Positions 25,791 to 36,280 of a DNA stretch of 64,000 nt are shown here, piece after piece (within the stretch, counting starts at the first letter, position 1; each line of letters opens with the position of its first letter). Source of the stretch: Batkoa obscura. Lineage: Eukaryota > Entomophthoromycota > Entomophthoromycetes > Entomophthorales > Batkoaceae. Position numbers and translations under genes: made by a program. The notes below the pieces were generated by a model that was given only the letters and a program-made list of their open reading frames with translations, was not told where the DNA came from and searched no databases. The DNA lies in the NCBI GenBank assembly GCA_030770535.1, contig JASVEC010000004.1:124001-188000 (forward strand), in the 5' to 3' direction.

Positions 25791-27080
25791 TCAAACTCCA
25801 CCAACTTTACCTAACTTAAATGGCCTACCTCTTTTTTTCTTAACAGTTGTATCAGTTGATTTATTATTACCCACATTATCGTTATTCACCTCATTTGGAC
25901 TACCCTTATCAGTATTTATAGACGTATTAAGGTCCTCGTTGCTTTGATCTTTACTTGATGAAATACCCTCATTATCACCACTATATTTTACATCACTTGA
26001 ATCTCTTTTCCTTGGTCTTCCTCTTTTCTTCTTTTCATCATCGTTTTTAATAGCACTATCATTTAATCTAACATTATTTACCTCATCTGAAACAATCTTT
26101 TTTGGTCTTCCTCTTTTTTTTATATCGTTGTCACTTTTGATAACGCTTTCATTCAATTCTTCAGTAACTTTAACTTCATTCAAAGCAATTTTCTTTGGCC
26201 TCCCTCTTCCTTTCTTTTCAGTATCGTTTTTAATAACATCCTTATTTAATTCCTCAGTATTGTCTTTAATAATAGTCTCATTGAATACTTCACCATACTT
26301 AACGTCTTCAGGAACGGTTTTCTTTGGTCTTCCTCTTCCTCTCTTTTCTGTATTAATAGTAATAGCACTTTGATTTAACTCTTCGGCACTATTGATACCT
26401 TCAAGAATGGCCTTCTTTGGTCTCCCTCTTCCTTTCACTTCAGTATCATCTTTAACAATACTTTCATTTAATGCTTCATTATCGTCTTCAATAATACCTT
26501 CATTTAATTTTTCAGTATCGTCTACCTTTTCTGAGATGATTCTCTTTGGCCTCCCTCTTCCTTTCTTTTCTTTGGTAATACCAATAACATTTCCATTAAA
26601 AATTTTACTCTTATTATTAACAACACTTCTATTCAAAGCTTCTCTATCATCTTCAATGCCACTTTCATTTGATACTTCACTATTGTCTTCCTTTTTAGAA
26701 ATGGCTTTCTTTGGCCTACCTCTTCCCTTCTTTCCTATGTTAATACTAATAGCACTTTCAATTAATTCTCCTTCATCAGGTTTATCTGAAACGATTTTCT
26801 TTGGCCTGCCTCTTCCTTTTTTTTCAGTACTATCTTTAATAATACTCTCATCTAATTGTTCTCTATCATTAACAATACTAAAAATGACTTTCTTTGGTCT
26901 TCCCCTTCCTTTCTTTTCGGCATCATTGATAATAGGACTTTTATTTAATACCTCACTATCGCCCACATTTTTAGAAACATTTTTCTTTGGTCTTCCTCTC
27001 TTTTTTATTGGATCTTGAACTTGTTGACTATTATCACCTTTGTCTAGATCTGCTTTTGTCGAAACCTTACTTATTCCCAT
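25791..27080 (-). CDS. multi-AT-hook protein, 11 hooks
   Basis: 429-aa intronless protein made almost entirely of an imperfect repeat of ~30-45 residues: a hook (KKGRGRPKK or KKRGRPKK), a hydrophobic-acidic stretch, then a D-x-E-x-L-N-E-S-x-I-like segment. Eleven GRP-core hooks are visible, with no other domain. AT-hooks bind the minor groove of AT-rich DNA, so it is probably a nuclear architectural protein. The opening (SQQVQDPIKKRGRPKKNVSK) and the repeats resemble the N-terminus of the ORC1 protein at 7264, but there is no ATPase here. A MITE lies ~200 bp upstream. Function unknown. Confidence 0.75.
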   Translation of the reverse strand: MGISKVSTKADLDKGDNSQQVQDPIKKRGRPKKNVSKNVGDSEVLNKSPIINDAEKKGRGRPKKVIFSIVNDREQLDESIIKDSTEKKGRGRPKKIVSDKPDEGELIESAISINIGKKGRGRPKKAISKKEDNSEVSNESGIEDDREALNRSVVNNKSKIFNGNVIGITKEKKGRGRPKRIISEKVDDTEKLNEGIIEDDNEALNESIVKDDTEVKGRGRPKKAILEGINSAEELNQSAITINTEKRGRGRPKKTVPEDVKYGEVFNETIIKDNTEELNKDVIKNDTEKKGRGRPKKIALNEVKVTEELNESVIKSDNDIKKRGRPKKIVSDEVNNVRLNDSAIKNDDEKKKRGRPRKRDSSDVKYSGDNEGISSSKDQSNEDLNTSINTDKGSPNEVNNDNVGNNKSTDTTVKKKRGRPFKLGKVGGV

Positions 27081-27281
27081 GTTACTGATAATTTTACAAA
27101 TAAATGAAATTTTTTCAATTTAAAAAATTGGGAAAAAGAATTTGGTTGGAGTTTTGGGATCCTTTTATAACTGATTGATTGAAGAGATAAAATCAGGGAT
27201 GCGTCATTTTTGATTAATTTAATACCAATTATGAAACTCAACCTTTACATAATATTTAATAATGCATAATACAAATAATAA

Positions 27282-27387
27282 TATGAGGATGTTTTTTTTG
27301 GCTTCATTACTTTTTCCATTTTTTAAGCGCTATTTGAACGGATAGATTGTTAGTAAAATTCTTAAACAAAAAAATACATCCTCATAT
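27282..27387 (+). mobile_element. MITE family A, copy 5
   Basis: TATGAGGATGTTTTTTTTGG to AATACATCCTCATATA, core TTAAGCGCTATTTGAACGG. Both ends read TATGAGGATGT, so here the inverted repeats match each other best. Lies about 200 bp upstream of the AT-hook gene. Confidence 0.88.
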
Positions 27388-27683
27388 ATTACTACAATGA
27401 GATTTTGAGTCCTCAATAACAACTGTAAAAACTTTATATGTAACATTTATTAATAACTAAGATCAACTTTTATTTATATGTGTGATTTTATAACAATTAG
27501 GTTACAAATTAACTGTATACTTTAAAACCAAAGCAAAGATAATTGATATTTAAAGTAATAATTGTTTTTAAATAAAAAAATAAATTTAATTTAAATTCTT
27601 TTTTATTTAAGCAAATGTATATTATCTGAGACATGGTTTCAGTGAGTTTTAAGGGCTATTTTAATAAGATCCTAAGATTTTAT
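27388..27683. other. intergenic
   Basis: No gene or repeat supported. Confidence 0.4.
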
Positions 27684-28268
27684 CTAAATATTACTTCCAT
27701 TTGATGGTCTATGTTTTTTGCTTTTAATCGGGTCCATCAATTGTACAAAACTAAGATTCATACTACTTACTTCAGCCAAAACATTTTTCTCAATACATAC
27801 AATCGTATCAGTATCTTCGTCACTTTGATTTTCATCTAATATAATATCATCATCATTCTTGTTTGATAAATCAGCGCTATTTCCTATTTCATTCAAGTTG
27901 CTTTTCTCTGAATCCTCTATTTTGTTATTTTGAATATAGTTATTAATAGCATTTCCATCCACTCCAACTAAAGCTACTTTTTTTGGTCTTCCTCTTTTTT
28001 TAGTAGGATTAGTGATATTATTTACTTCAATACCCTCAAGAACATTTGGTATTTGTTCATCATTACTATTAATGGCATTTTCCTTCTCTTGATTTAAAAC
28101 CGCTTTTCTCCGCCCTCCTATCTTATTTACAGGTCCTTGAGTTAGTTGAGCATCCTTACTTTTTATTTGTTGACAATTGTCTTTATTTTCTGGATCAGGG
28201 TCTGGACTTATTGGGCTTCTGTTTTTTCTTATGTTAATGTAATATATATTTGAATTGAGGATTTTCAT
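27684..28268 (-). CDS. AT-hook protein, short paralogue
   Basis: 194 aa with one good hook (KKRGRPKKVALVGVDG) and one decayed (NKIGGRRKAV). The opening, NKDNCQQIKSKDAQL, aligns by eye with the starts of the ORC1 and 11-hook proteins (QQ-x-Q then a hook), so it belongs to the same local family. The C-terminal half is acidic (ILDENQSDEDTD) and then ends KSKKHRPSNG. No ATPase. It may be a reduced or decaying copy; the first ~10 residues (MKILNSNIYY) are unlike the others, so the true start may differ. Confidence 0.55.
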   Translation of the reverse strand: MKILNSNIYYINIRKNRSPISPDPDPENKDNCQQIKSKDAQLTQGPVNKIGGRRKAVLNQEKENAINSNDEQIPNVLEGIEVNNITNPTKKRGRPKKVALVGVDGNAINNYIQNNKIEDSEKSNLNEIGNSADLSNKNDDDIILDENQSDEDTDTIVCIEKNVLAEVSSMNLSFVQLMDPIKSKKHRPSNGSNI

Positions 28269-28496
28269 TTATTGTAATTAGAAAAAATATTTTGACTAGT
28301 CATTTTGGATTCTTTTATGGCAAACTAATTGACCTAGTAAATAATGAACATCATCGTTGGCTAATTAAAATGTAACTACAAATTCAAAAAACAATAAAAG
28401 TTAATAATGTATAGAAGAGTTTAAATATGTATTTTTATACTTAATGGCACATAATATATATGAGTAAAATTTTAAATACAATTATTTTATTAAAAA
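28269..28496. other. intergenic
   Basis: No gene seen; AT-rich leader of the short AT-hook gene. Confidence 0.4.
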
Positions 28497-28610
28497 GCTA
28501 CAGCAATAGACAAAACTGAGACTATGTTTATTACTTTTTTAGTTATTGTTAATATTTTAATAAGTTACAAAGCAATAGGCATAGTCTCACTTTTGTCTAC
28601 TACTATAGTT
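28497..28610. mobile_element. short foldback MITE, family C
   Basis: Arms of ~30 bp: AGCTACAGCAATAGACAAAA then CTGAGACTATG on the left, against a right arm whose complement is AACTATAGTAGTAGACAAAA then GTGAGACTATG. They enclose ~55 nt. Unrelated in sequence to family A. No autonomous partner in the window; no clear target duplication. Confidence 0.6.
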
Positions 28611-29609
28611 GAGTACTTATTCTATTTTTAATATTAAGTAGCAATCTTTATATTGAGTAAAATCAATCCTTTAACTAAAGAATTAATTAAGTTTTAAAAA
28701 ACAATAACAACTTTGTGAAAAAGTCCAAAATAAATTAAGCTCTTAATTTATAATGGTGTTTAATCTATTGGCTTTTAACTAAGTAATAATATTATTTGCT
28801 ACTTCAAGTAAAACACAATAAATTAATCAAGAATCCTTTTATTATAATACTAAATTTTATATATTAAGATATTTGATAATTTAATAAATCAAGCTACAAT
28901 CTTCGTACCTTACTACCTTAAGTATATAATATCTAAATTAATATAGAGTGTTTTACTTTTGTATGCCATCCTTGAAATTAATGACATTCTCTAATTTAAT
29001 AAAATTAATTTAATAAATGCCATAATAAACCACCTATTATGAGGTTTGACTGTAAATCCAGATGATTCTATTACAGGTGCTATATTGAATTAAACTATAG
29101 CAGCTTACCACTAACAATAGTCGATACCTTTAAATAAATCCGCTAATCATTCAATTTAACAGCTTGATCATATTAAACTTATTAGTGATAAATATGTTCA
29201 ATTGTTAAAAACATAAAATAAAACCTCATTTACTGAATACTTGTTTAAATTTATATTAAGCTCTTTTTGATACATCAACCAAGTCAGTCATAACAAAGGA
29301 CGATTCATACTAAACATAAAGGCAATGATAACCCTATAATTTTGCTAATATACCGTAGCCTGGTTATATAAAAATCATAACAATAATACAATTGAATACT
29401 ATACAACCTTTTTAATCACCGTATGATCAACTGTATCTAAAGTAATAAATAAACTAAACGTTATGTAATCTTGATGATTGAAACAAATAATGGTAAATCT
29501 GTCTAAAATGAATTACAATGGCAATAAAACCATCCTAAAATAAGTGTTAGCTTAAGGTATACTTTATCAGTTTATAAACAATAGTTTTCTAACTTTAATT
29601 AAATTATAT
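28611..29609. other. gene-free interval
   Basis: About 1 kb downstream of the phosphate carrier gene. Slightly less AT-rich around 29030-29500, possibly an old element, but I see no terminal repeats or reading frame. Confidence 0.4.
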
Positions 29610-30618
29610 TTAAGCAGTTTTTGGTTTAGCAAGTTCAACACCGTTAGTAGCACCGAGCATACGTTTAACGTCACCGTAGATAGCGAATTGACCTGAGGTA
29701 AGGGCACCAACCATAACAATACGGGCACCAAGACCGAGGAAGAGACCACGTGGACCAAGCTCTTTGGCCATAACAGCTAAACGAGAAACAATGGATCCTT
29801 CAGCACCCTTTTGTTTGTTAATTTTAGAGAGAAGAGTATCAGCTGGTTGAGAGATGATGGCAGCAGCAATACCAGCAATTAAACCAGCACCAAGATTGAT
29901 ATAAGTGTTAGTGGCTGGAGAGAGTTGTTCTTTTGGTTTACCAACAGAAGCGTAGATAGCTTCAGCGGCACGTTCGTAGACAACGAATTTAGCCATGGTA
30001 TATGGAACTTGTTTGAAAAGGATTGGGAAGAAACCGGAGTAGAAACCACGGGTTACACCTTCTTCTTTAAGAATACGGCTGAAACCTGATACAAGACCAG
30101 TAGCGAATTCAGGTTGAGAAACAAGACGAATACGAGTGGCTTCAAGTGGGCAAAGAGCAATATCAGCGAAGAATTCAGCAATAGCTGAAGAAACAAGATA
30201 TACAGCAGTACGGTTGTTGGTGGCAGTTTCAACACCAACGGTTTCAATAATGGTCTTTTTCCAGAATTCATAACCTCCGAATTTAAGGGCACCTTGAATA
30301 AAGTAACCAGAAATGGTTGGGCCAAGACCAGTAAGAAGGGCGCCAGCACCTTCGTTCTTGACTACTTGGCGGAAAGAGCCAAGCATACCATCTTTGTAGA
30401 CGGTTGGTTCAAGTTGCATACGAGTTTTAACCTAAAGGTTACTCAATATATTTCAATAAAAATAATCAAATAAAACAACTTACAACATCGACTGGGGTTA
30501 AAGCACCATGGGTGACAGCGCAGCAAATGGCACCAGCAAAGGCGAAACGGGCATAAAGGGCAGCACCAGTTGGTGGAGCAGTTTCGCTTGGGTTACGAGC
30601 AATAAGTTGTGAGGCCAT
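29610..30618 (-). CDS. MIR1: mitochondrial phosphate carrier
   Basis: Inner-membrane carrier that imports phosphate with H+ for ATP synthesis. Two exons: 30482-30618 ([20 protein letters not shown]) and 29610-30432, joined at [14 protein letters not shown]. Three ~100-residue repeats each carry the carrier signature: [22 protein letters not shown] and [31 protein letters not shown] and [20 protein letters not shown] are hallmarks of the phosphate-carrier branch. Six membrane helices. Markedly less AT-rich, with regular codon choice, as expected for an abundant protein. CCAAT boxes lie ~110 and ~155 bp upstream. Confidence 0.95.
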
Positions 30619-30729
30619 AGTAATTGATATCTAATAACTTCCAATAAGGAGAAGGTAAAATTAGATTCTAATTTTGATTTTGGAGCTTTTTATATTTCGC
30701 TCTTTGTTTGGGGTGTAATTTAAATTGAA

Positions 30730-30775
30730 CCAATCATTTTCGGGGGCTAAATGTTACCATCTACGACTTCATTGG
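30730..30775. promoter_or_regulatory. CCAAT boxes upstream of phosphate carrier
   Basis: CCAAT at 30730-30734 and ATTGG at 30771-30775, in opposite orientations, 112-157 bp before the ATG. Candidate HAP-complex sites; inferred from position only. Confidence 0.35.
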
Positions 30776-31760
30776 CTCTTTAAATGACCTAATTTATAAT
30801 TTTGGGTTTTTGTGGAAATGATATCAGATTAAAGATAGTGTAAAAGTATAAAAGTTGATATTTGAGCTTCAATACTAACCCTTTATTGACATTCCTTTAC
30901 TTTGAATAAACTTCTCTTACTTTATTTCAAACAAAATTTACGAGGAGCGCAGCTGTAACAATTCGATCATAGCAGTTATTTTTAATTTATTGCTTATGGA
31001 AAGAATTTAATTTGTTAAAACGAGCTTTAAGTTTTCGGAACTAAGTAGGCTGTTTAGCCGATTTCAATCAAAGTCCGATTCCCATTTATTCGTTTAGCTT
31101 CTCTTGAAGACAAAGTTTGATATCTAAGGAAGATAAATAATAGATAGCTACCATTTCAATACGCCATAGTAAACCAATTGATTTTTGCTTTTACAATAAT
31201 ATTTAAAAGCATTATAGTTGGCGCATGGCATTATGATTGGCTATAAAGCGCTAAAACCAAAACCATGTGAAAGTTGGAAATTTACAAATAGAAAAAATAA
31301 TTAGTAGTTTTATAAATTACAATAGTAAAGCGGTACTTATATAATATAATGTATGTATTTATACTATAATTAAGCCTAATCGTTTATAAGATATTATAAA
31401 TTTATGTTTATTAGTATTAATTTAAAAATTTATCACTGTGACTTCAAGTTTGTATATTTTAACAAGTAACTTCATTTGAAAATAGCACATGACGTTATTA
31501 ATTATGAATCATAAAAAATAAATGATAACTATATGAGTTACTATTAAAAATAAATGTTTAATTTACAATAGGTGATTAAGTAACCTAAATTCATACCTGT
31601 TGGTTGCTAGAAATACCACACATCTTCCTATAAATGTAGTGAAAGTAAGTTTATGGACTAACAGGACTTTATTGCTTCTTTTTAAAATAGTGAGAAGATA
31701 AGTAAAAATTGCTTTTTAAAAAGCTAATTTAAACAAGCACATGTGATAGACTAAAATCTA
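30776..31760. other. intergenic
   Basis: About 1 kb with no gene. Several ATTGG motifs but no nearby start codon that they would serve. Nothing else recognised. Confidence 0.4.
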
Positions 31761-33424
31761 CTATATATCCTCATCAAGTCGAGCTTTTGTATTTCGAACC
31801 TCTTGACCCCAATCAGCCATCATAGTTAGACCAACAGATATTAAGGCAATAAGGGCAGATCCAGAAGCAAAGCCAATCCAGAGCCCTTTTAATCCAAAAT
31901 TAAAATGAAATGCTAATAGAATGCCAAATGGAATAGCTACAAAATAGAATACTGAAAAATTTAACTTTGCGCCTATATCTTGTCTTCCCATTCCTCTTAA
32001 TATACCATTTGCGACTCCAGCGGCAACATCGCCAAACTATTAAAATAAAATTAATTGCTGTAAATTGATAAATAACAAATATACCTGAAGTACAGCCAAA
32101 ACAGGAAGCACATTAGCTACAATTTCAACAATTTCTGGATCATCGTTATAAAAACTCTTTAAGTAAGGTGACAAGATCATAATCATAATGAAGGAAAATG
32201 ACCCATAAATGACCCCAACGGCAAGACAAGAGAGTGATATACGTTTAGCTCTATTTGGATAACCTTTTCCAAGTATATTTCCTACTATGTTACTAGATAC
32301 TGTCCCTGCTCCAAAGGCTACTTGATACAATAACCCAGACATACTACTTAATGCTCCATGGGCTGCTAATGACCCAGTGCTGATATAGGAAGCAGAAAAA
32401 GCCATAATTTCATAGGCCCACCATTCTGAGCATACCATGATAACACCTGGAAGACCTAGATAAAAGATTGAAATTTTAAATTTATAATATTTGGGATTAT
32501 TTAATAATATTTCTTACCTAACTTAATAATTGGCTTCCATTCAGAAAATGCCTTCCAAGTAAAGCCACCCCATGCCTTCCTTCCATCAATAAATACAACG
32601 TAAAGCACACCTAAAATAAACGAAGACCAACTTGTTATTGAAGAAGCAATTGGGGCGCCAATAAAGCCTAACGAGGTACTTGGATGCCAAACTAATAAAT
32701 AATTTGAAATGGCACAAACTGGTAAATTTATAATCAGGATGTTTGCCGATGCGTTCATAATACCTTCATTCAATTATATAAAATGATATGCAAAGATTTA
32801 AAATTAGTTACCTTGAGCTTGTAAAAACTTTTTAACACATTCAAAACCAATAAAGGGAGGCACTGCAAACAACAACCATCTTAGATAAACTCCACATAAC
32901 TCCGATAAAACTTCAGTTTGTCCAATGGCTAAAAGGATACTTTCAGCATGGTACCAAGTTAAAGAGATGGGTAAAAACAAGCACATTGATGTCCAAAATC
33001 CTCTTTGAGCATAAACACCGACTTGTTTGATATCGTCGGAACCAGTATACGCTTGAGAACACAAAGTATCTAAACAGGAGGTCATTCCAGTAGCAAAAGA
33101 CCATCCAGTTATACTAGCAAACATTGCACTTAAAGCTGAGGAAGCCAACTCTTCTTTTCCTAACCAACCAACAGAATAACTGGTTATAAATGGGTTTAAG
33201 AATTCTACTAAGTAAGAGATTATCACAGGGATACATATAATAAACGTAGAGGATATTTCTTTTAAAATTTCTTTTGTGTTGTACACTTCTATCACTCTTA
33301 TATCCCCTTTGGTATTTGCAATGGCATCCTCTTCTAACAATGTAACTGAGGAATAATTTTTATTTATATCATTGTGATCAATCAACGTTGTTGTGCTGTC
33401 TTGTGGCTGTTCATAAGGCATCAT
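31761..33424 (-). CDS. MATE family multidrug/organic cation antiporter (2)
   Basis: Paralogue of the protein at 23594-25207. Four exons (~32812-33424, ~32517-32765, ~32085-32455, 31761-~32037) at corresponding positions. Signatures: VIISYLVEFLNPFITSYSVG, LDTLCSQAYTGSDD, WLLFAVPPFIGFECVKKFLQ, GLPGVIMVCSEWWAYEIMAF and MGRQDIGAKLN. Twelve predicted helices; a ~60-residue hydrophilic N-terminus differs from its paralogue. Probably a dispersed tandem duplicate with the phosphate carrier and AT-hook genes now between the copies. Confidence 0.9.
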
Positions 33425-33994
33425 TGCAATTTAATTTTCTAATTATTGTTAGCAAAGTGAGTTGATTTTCTATTCAATTTATTCTAAAAAAATAATTAAT
33501 CTTAACTTCCATTTTTATTTAAACTGCGTATATATGAAGGTTATCTTTTGTTTTAAAATTATAATCACAAATCCAATTTAAATGCGAATGATCTTTTTAA
33601 ATTTGTCATTGTATTCATTTAAAATTTTAGTAATCTAATTCTTTTAAAATCTTTTTTAAATCTTTTAAATAAAATCCATGAAAATTTAAAAACTTTAAGT
33701 ATATTTAAATTGGATATGCGATGGCTCCATTCAATATTAAAGAATTTAATAACAATAACGAATGTATGACTTATATCGAAAAACAATATTTCTATTTTAT
33801 TTTATCCTTTAGTCTAAATTTAATACTTTATATCGATTTAAAATCATCAAAATGCTTATAAAAATATTACTCTATATTCAAAATATCGTGATTAAAAAAA
33901 ATAGAATTTATTAAAAGAATATATTAAGTTGATGAATCTCTGCCAGCTGGAACAATTAAAGCTAAAATAAAGATTAGTAAAAATTTACTGTAAG
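33425..33994. other. intergenic
   Basis: AT-rich, no gene or repeat seen. Confidence 0.4.
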
Positions 33995-34669
33995 CTAAAT
34001 TATAAAATTACTTCTACAATCATCTCCTGTTAATCCTAATTTACATTTACACCTACATTTACCATCAATTAAAACTGGAACGCCTGAATTAAAGCAGCGA
34101 ATTTGCGCGTCACAAGCGGCATTAAAAGCGGATCCATTTAAAGCAGAGTCATTTAAGGCTTCTTTTGTACTAAGATTAGGGTTATGAGAATGAGGTTGAT
34201 TGATGGTAAAAACCAAAACCAAAGTTAAAGATGTAACAAGTATAGCTAGTAGCACCAGAATTAGAACTAAACAACCAAAGGAAGGCTTTCCTCTTCGCCT
34301 GTTTTTATAAGTTTGAGCTTCTTTTTTCCATATCTCCTGGTCATCGCCCCTCTTGGATGGAAATAAAGAGCGGCGGATACGCTCGCCAATACTTGATTTT
34401 TTATCTGAACTTGGTGTAGTTGGGAATTTTTGTCGGAACTCGCTTAGCTCTTTTTCTAAATCAGTATTCAATTGATTTAATCGACTTTCTATCTTTTTTT
34501 CGGTTTCTAAATCTTTATGAGAATAGGGAACATCTACTAAAGTATACCCTTTCTCTTTTTCATAATCCATCAGTTGTTGAACCATCAAATTATCAGCTAG
34601 TAATCGATTTAGACTACTTCTAGTGTCTCTCTTCTCATAGGTTGGTGGAGGGTATAATTGATTGCTCAT
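33995..34669 (-). CDS. type II membrane protein with EGF-like C-terminus
   Basis: 224 aa, intronless, not assigned to a named family. A polar N-terminal half (~residues 1-130) contains a helical, Glu/Lys-rich segment (ETEKKIESRLNQLNTDLEKE) and a basic stretch just before a single hydrophobic helix at ~132-155 (CLVLILVLLAILVTSLTLVL). No signal peptide, so the C-terminus should face outside. The last ~45 residues hold six Cys in the pattern CDAQIRCFNSG ... GKCRCKCKLGLTGDDC, an EGF-like module of the type seen in fungal cell-surface proteins. Function unknown; perhaps adhesion or wall contact. Confidence 0.75.
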   Translation of the reverse strand: MSNQLYPPPTYEKRDTRSSLNRLLADNLMVQQLMDYEKEKGYTLVDVPYSHKDLETEKKIESRLNQLNTDLEKELSEFRQKFPTTPSSDKKSSIGERIRRSLFPSKRGDDQEIWKKEAQTYKNRRRGKPSFGCLVLILVLLAILVTSLTLVLVFTINQPHSHNPNLSTKEALNDSALNGSAFNAACDAQIRCFNSGVPVLIDGKCRCKCKLGLTGDDCRSNFII

Positions 34670-35380
34670 GCTATGTTGAATTGGGCCGGCCTTAAAATTC
34701 AGTGAAAAAAATTAGTTAAAGTAAAGAATAAAAGGTAAAATGGAAGCATTATATGTGATGGTAAATTTATGGTCCTATACCCTTGCTTTTTATTCTTCAT
34801 TGATTGTATTCATAAATAATAAAACCTCTCATTTTCGACTTAAATAAAATGTTATTATAGGTTAATGCTGGTATTTGGTCTATTGTGTTAAAAACCTTAA
34901 GGTCCCCAACCCAATACTTTTATTTATTTAAACCCGTTCATTTCAAATATTAAGTTTTTTAAGCTATTTATCAAACTTTTACCCATTATTAATCTATTTC
35001 ACTATTAAAACAACCTTTATTTGAAGTTAAGACTAACAATATATTATATTATAATATAGCATATACATATATAACTATGTATTTTAAAGCAGTTGATCTC
35101 AATGTATATAAATTATTTTAATAATTTCATTTCTAATTAATTGCTTATTAATAGCTTCATTAATTGTATTATATTGGAAGAGGGGTTCAATTTTGAATCA
35201 TAGCAATGTCGATGTGCAAAAAATTAAATTTTATATTTCCAAATAAGAAAACTTAGATCAAATTTAATTTAACAAAAATCCAAATGACTCCGAAATAAAT
35301 AAGCTAATTGGCCAAAAACTCAACTTTTTGTAATTGACTAATCTCCCTTAATAAACAATACGAATTTTTTATACTTAACA
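34670..35380. other. intergenic, divergent promoters
   Basis: Sits between divergently transcribed genes (EGF-tail protein on minus, small ORF on plus). Contains GGCCGGCC near 34684-34691; no gene recognised. Confidence 0.4.
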
Positions 35381-35605
35381 ATGTTAGGGCAAAAAGAACA
35401 AACGAATTATGATTTAAGAAACGAGTATATAAAACAAAGTGCCTTGGAAGTGCTCAATGATTACTCAATGTTAACCGCTCATGCTTACCATAAAAGAACT
35501 TCTATTTTAAAGACCGAATTGGAAATGGTTAGGGTTTTAATTGACTGTAAAGAACCTCAAAAGAAAATGAAGAATGTGATGAGAAATGTCAAGAGTTCGA
35601 GATAA
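35381..35605 (+). CDS. small helical protein, unknown
   Basis: 74 aa (MLGQKEQTNYDLRNEYIKQS ...), intronless, not recognised. It is predicted mostly alpha-helical, with heptad-like hydrophobics from ~15 to 60 and a basic end (KKMKNVMRNVKSSR). Codon use matches neighbouring genes and there is a clear upstream gap, so it is probably a real small gene of the type found in kinetochore, vesicle or chromatin complexes. I assign no function. Confidence 0.5.
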   Translation: MLGQKEQTNYDLRNEYIKQSALEVLNDYSMLTAHAYHKRTSILKTELEMVRVLIDCKEPQKKMKNVMRNVKSSR

Positions 35606-36280
35606 ACAGTAATGCTATTATACTTTGCTCTTTCGTTTTTATTTTTTATAACACCACTTGTAAAAATTTAATAAATTTTTGCTATCGTTATGTCAACCAT
35701 ACTTTTTTAAAACGTTAAGCTTGCGAGGAAGTGATTTAAACTTAAATGAAGAAAGAATCTTAGATTTTGGCAGCTTTTATTTTTATATTAAAAGCTTACA
35801 GATACACTATACAAGTACAAATATAATAAGCATGCTAGATATTTCAAATAAAATATTTTGATTAAAATCTTTAGATCAATTGAACTCAAATTTAAATTTC
35901 AAATCTAAATTTCAAATCTAAATCTATTTCTTTCCTTTTTCAATTTATACAGGAACTAACCGCTATATATTAAAGAGCTTCAAATAATAGCGTTGAAGTG
36001 TTAAAATTACAGCTATTGTAATTATAGGTAACTTTTATAAGACAATTTTTAAAGCTAGATTAAACGATAGCCTATAATCTCATAATGAGTACTTGAAAAT
36101 CGCTTGAATTATAATAAAGGAGCTAATAGGAAACGACTTTGTAAAATAAGAGGGTAAAGCAAACAAGTATATAAACATAGTTGATATTAATTTTTTAGTT
36201 TTATTAAAAACAAAAAAGTTGACTCAATCGTAATAACTATATAATTTAAAAGAGTTATGAATTTTATGAATTAATTTACA
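35606..36280. other. intergenic
   Basis: Convergent gene ends; no supported feature. Confidence 0.4.

Noticed and set aside
26128-27018. Long plus-strand frames rich in FFGLPLPF
   Set aside because: Mirror image of the AT-hook repeats on the minus strand; the regular repeat of GRPKK codons forces an open antisense frame.
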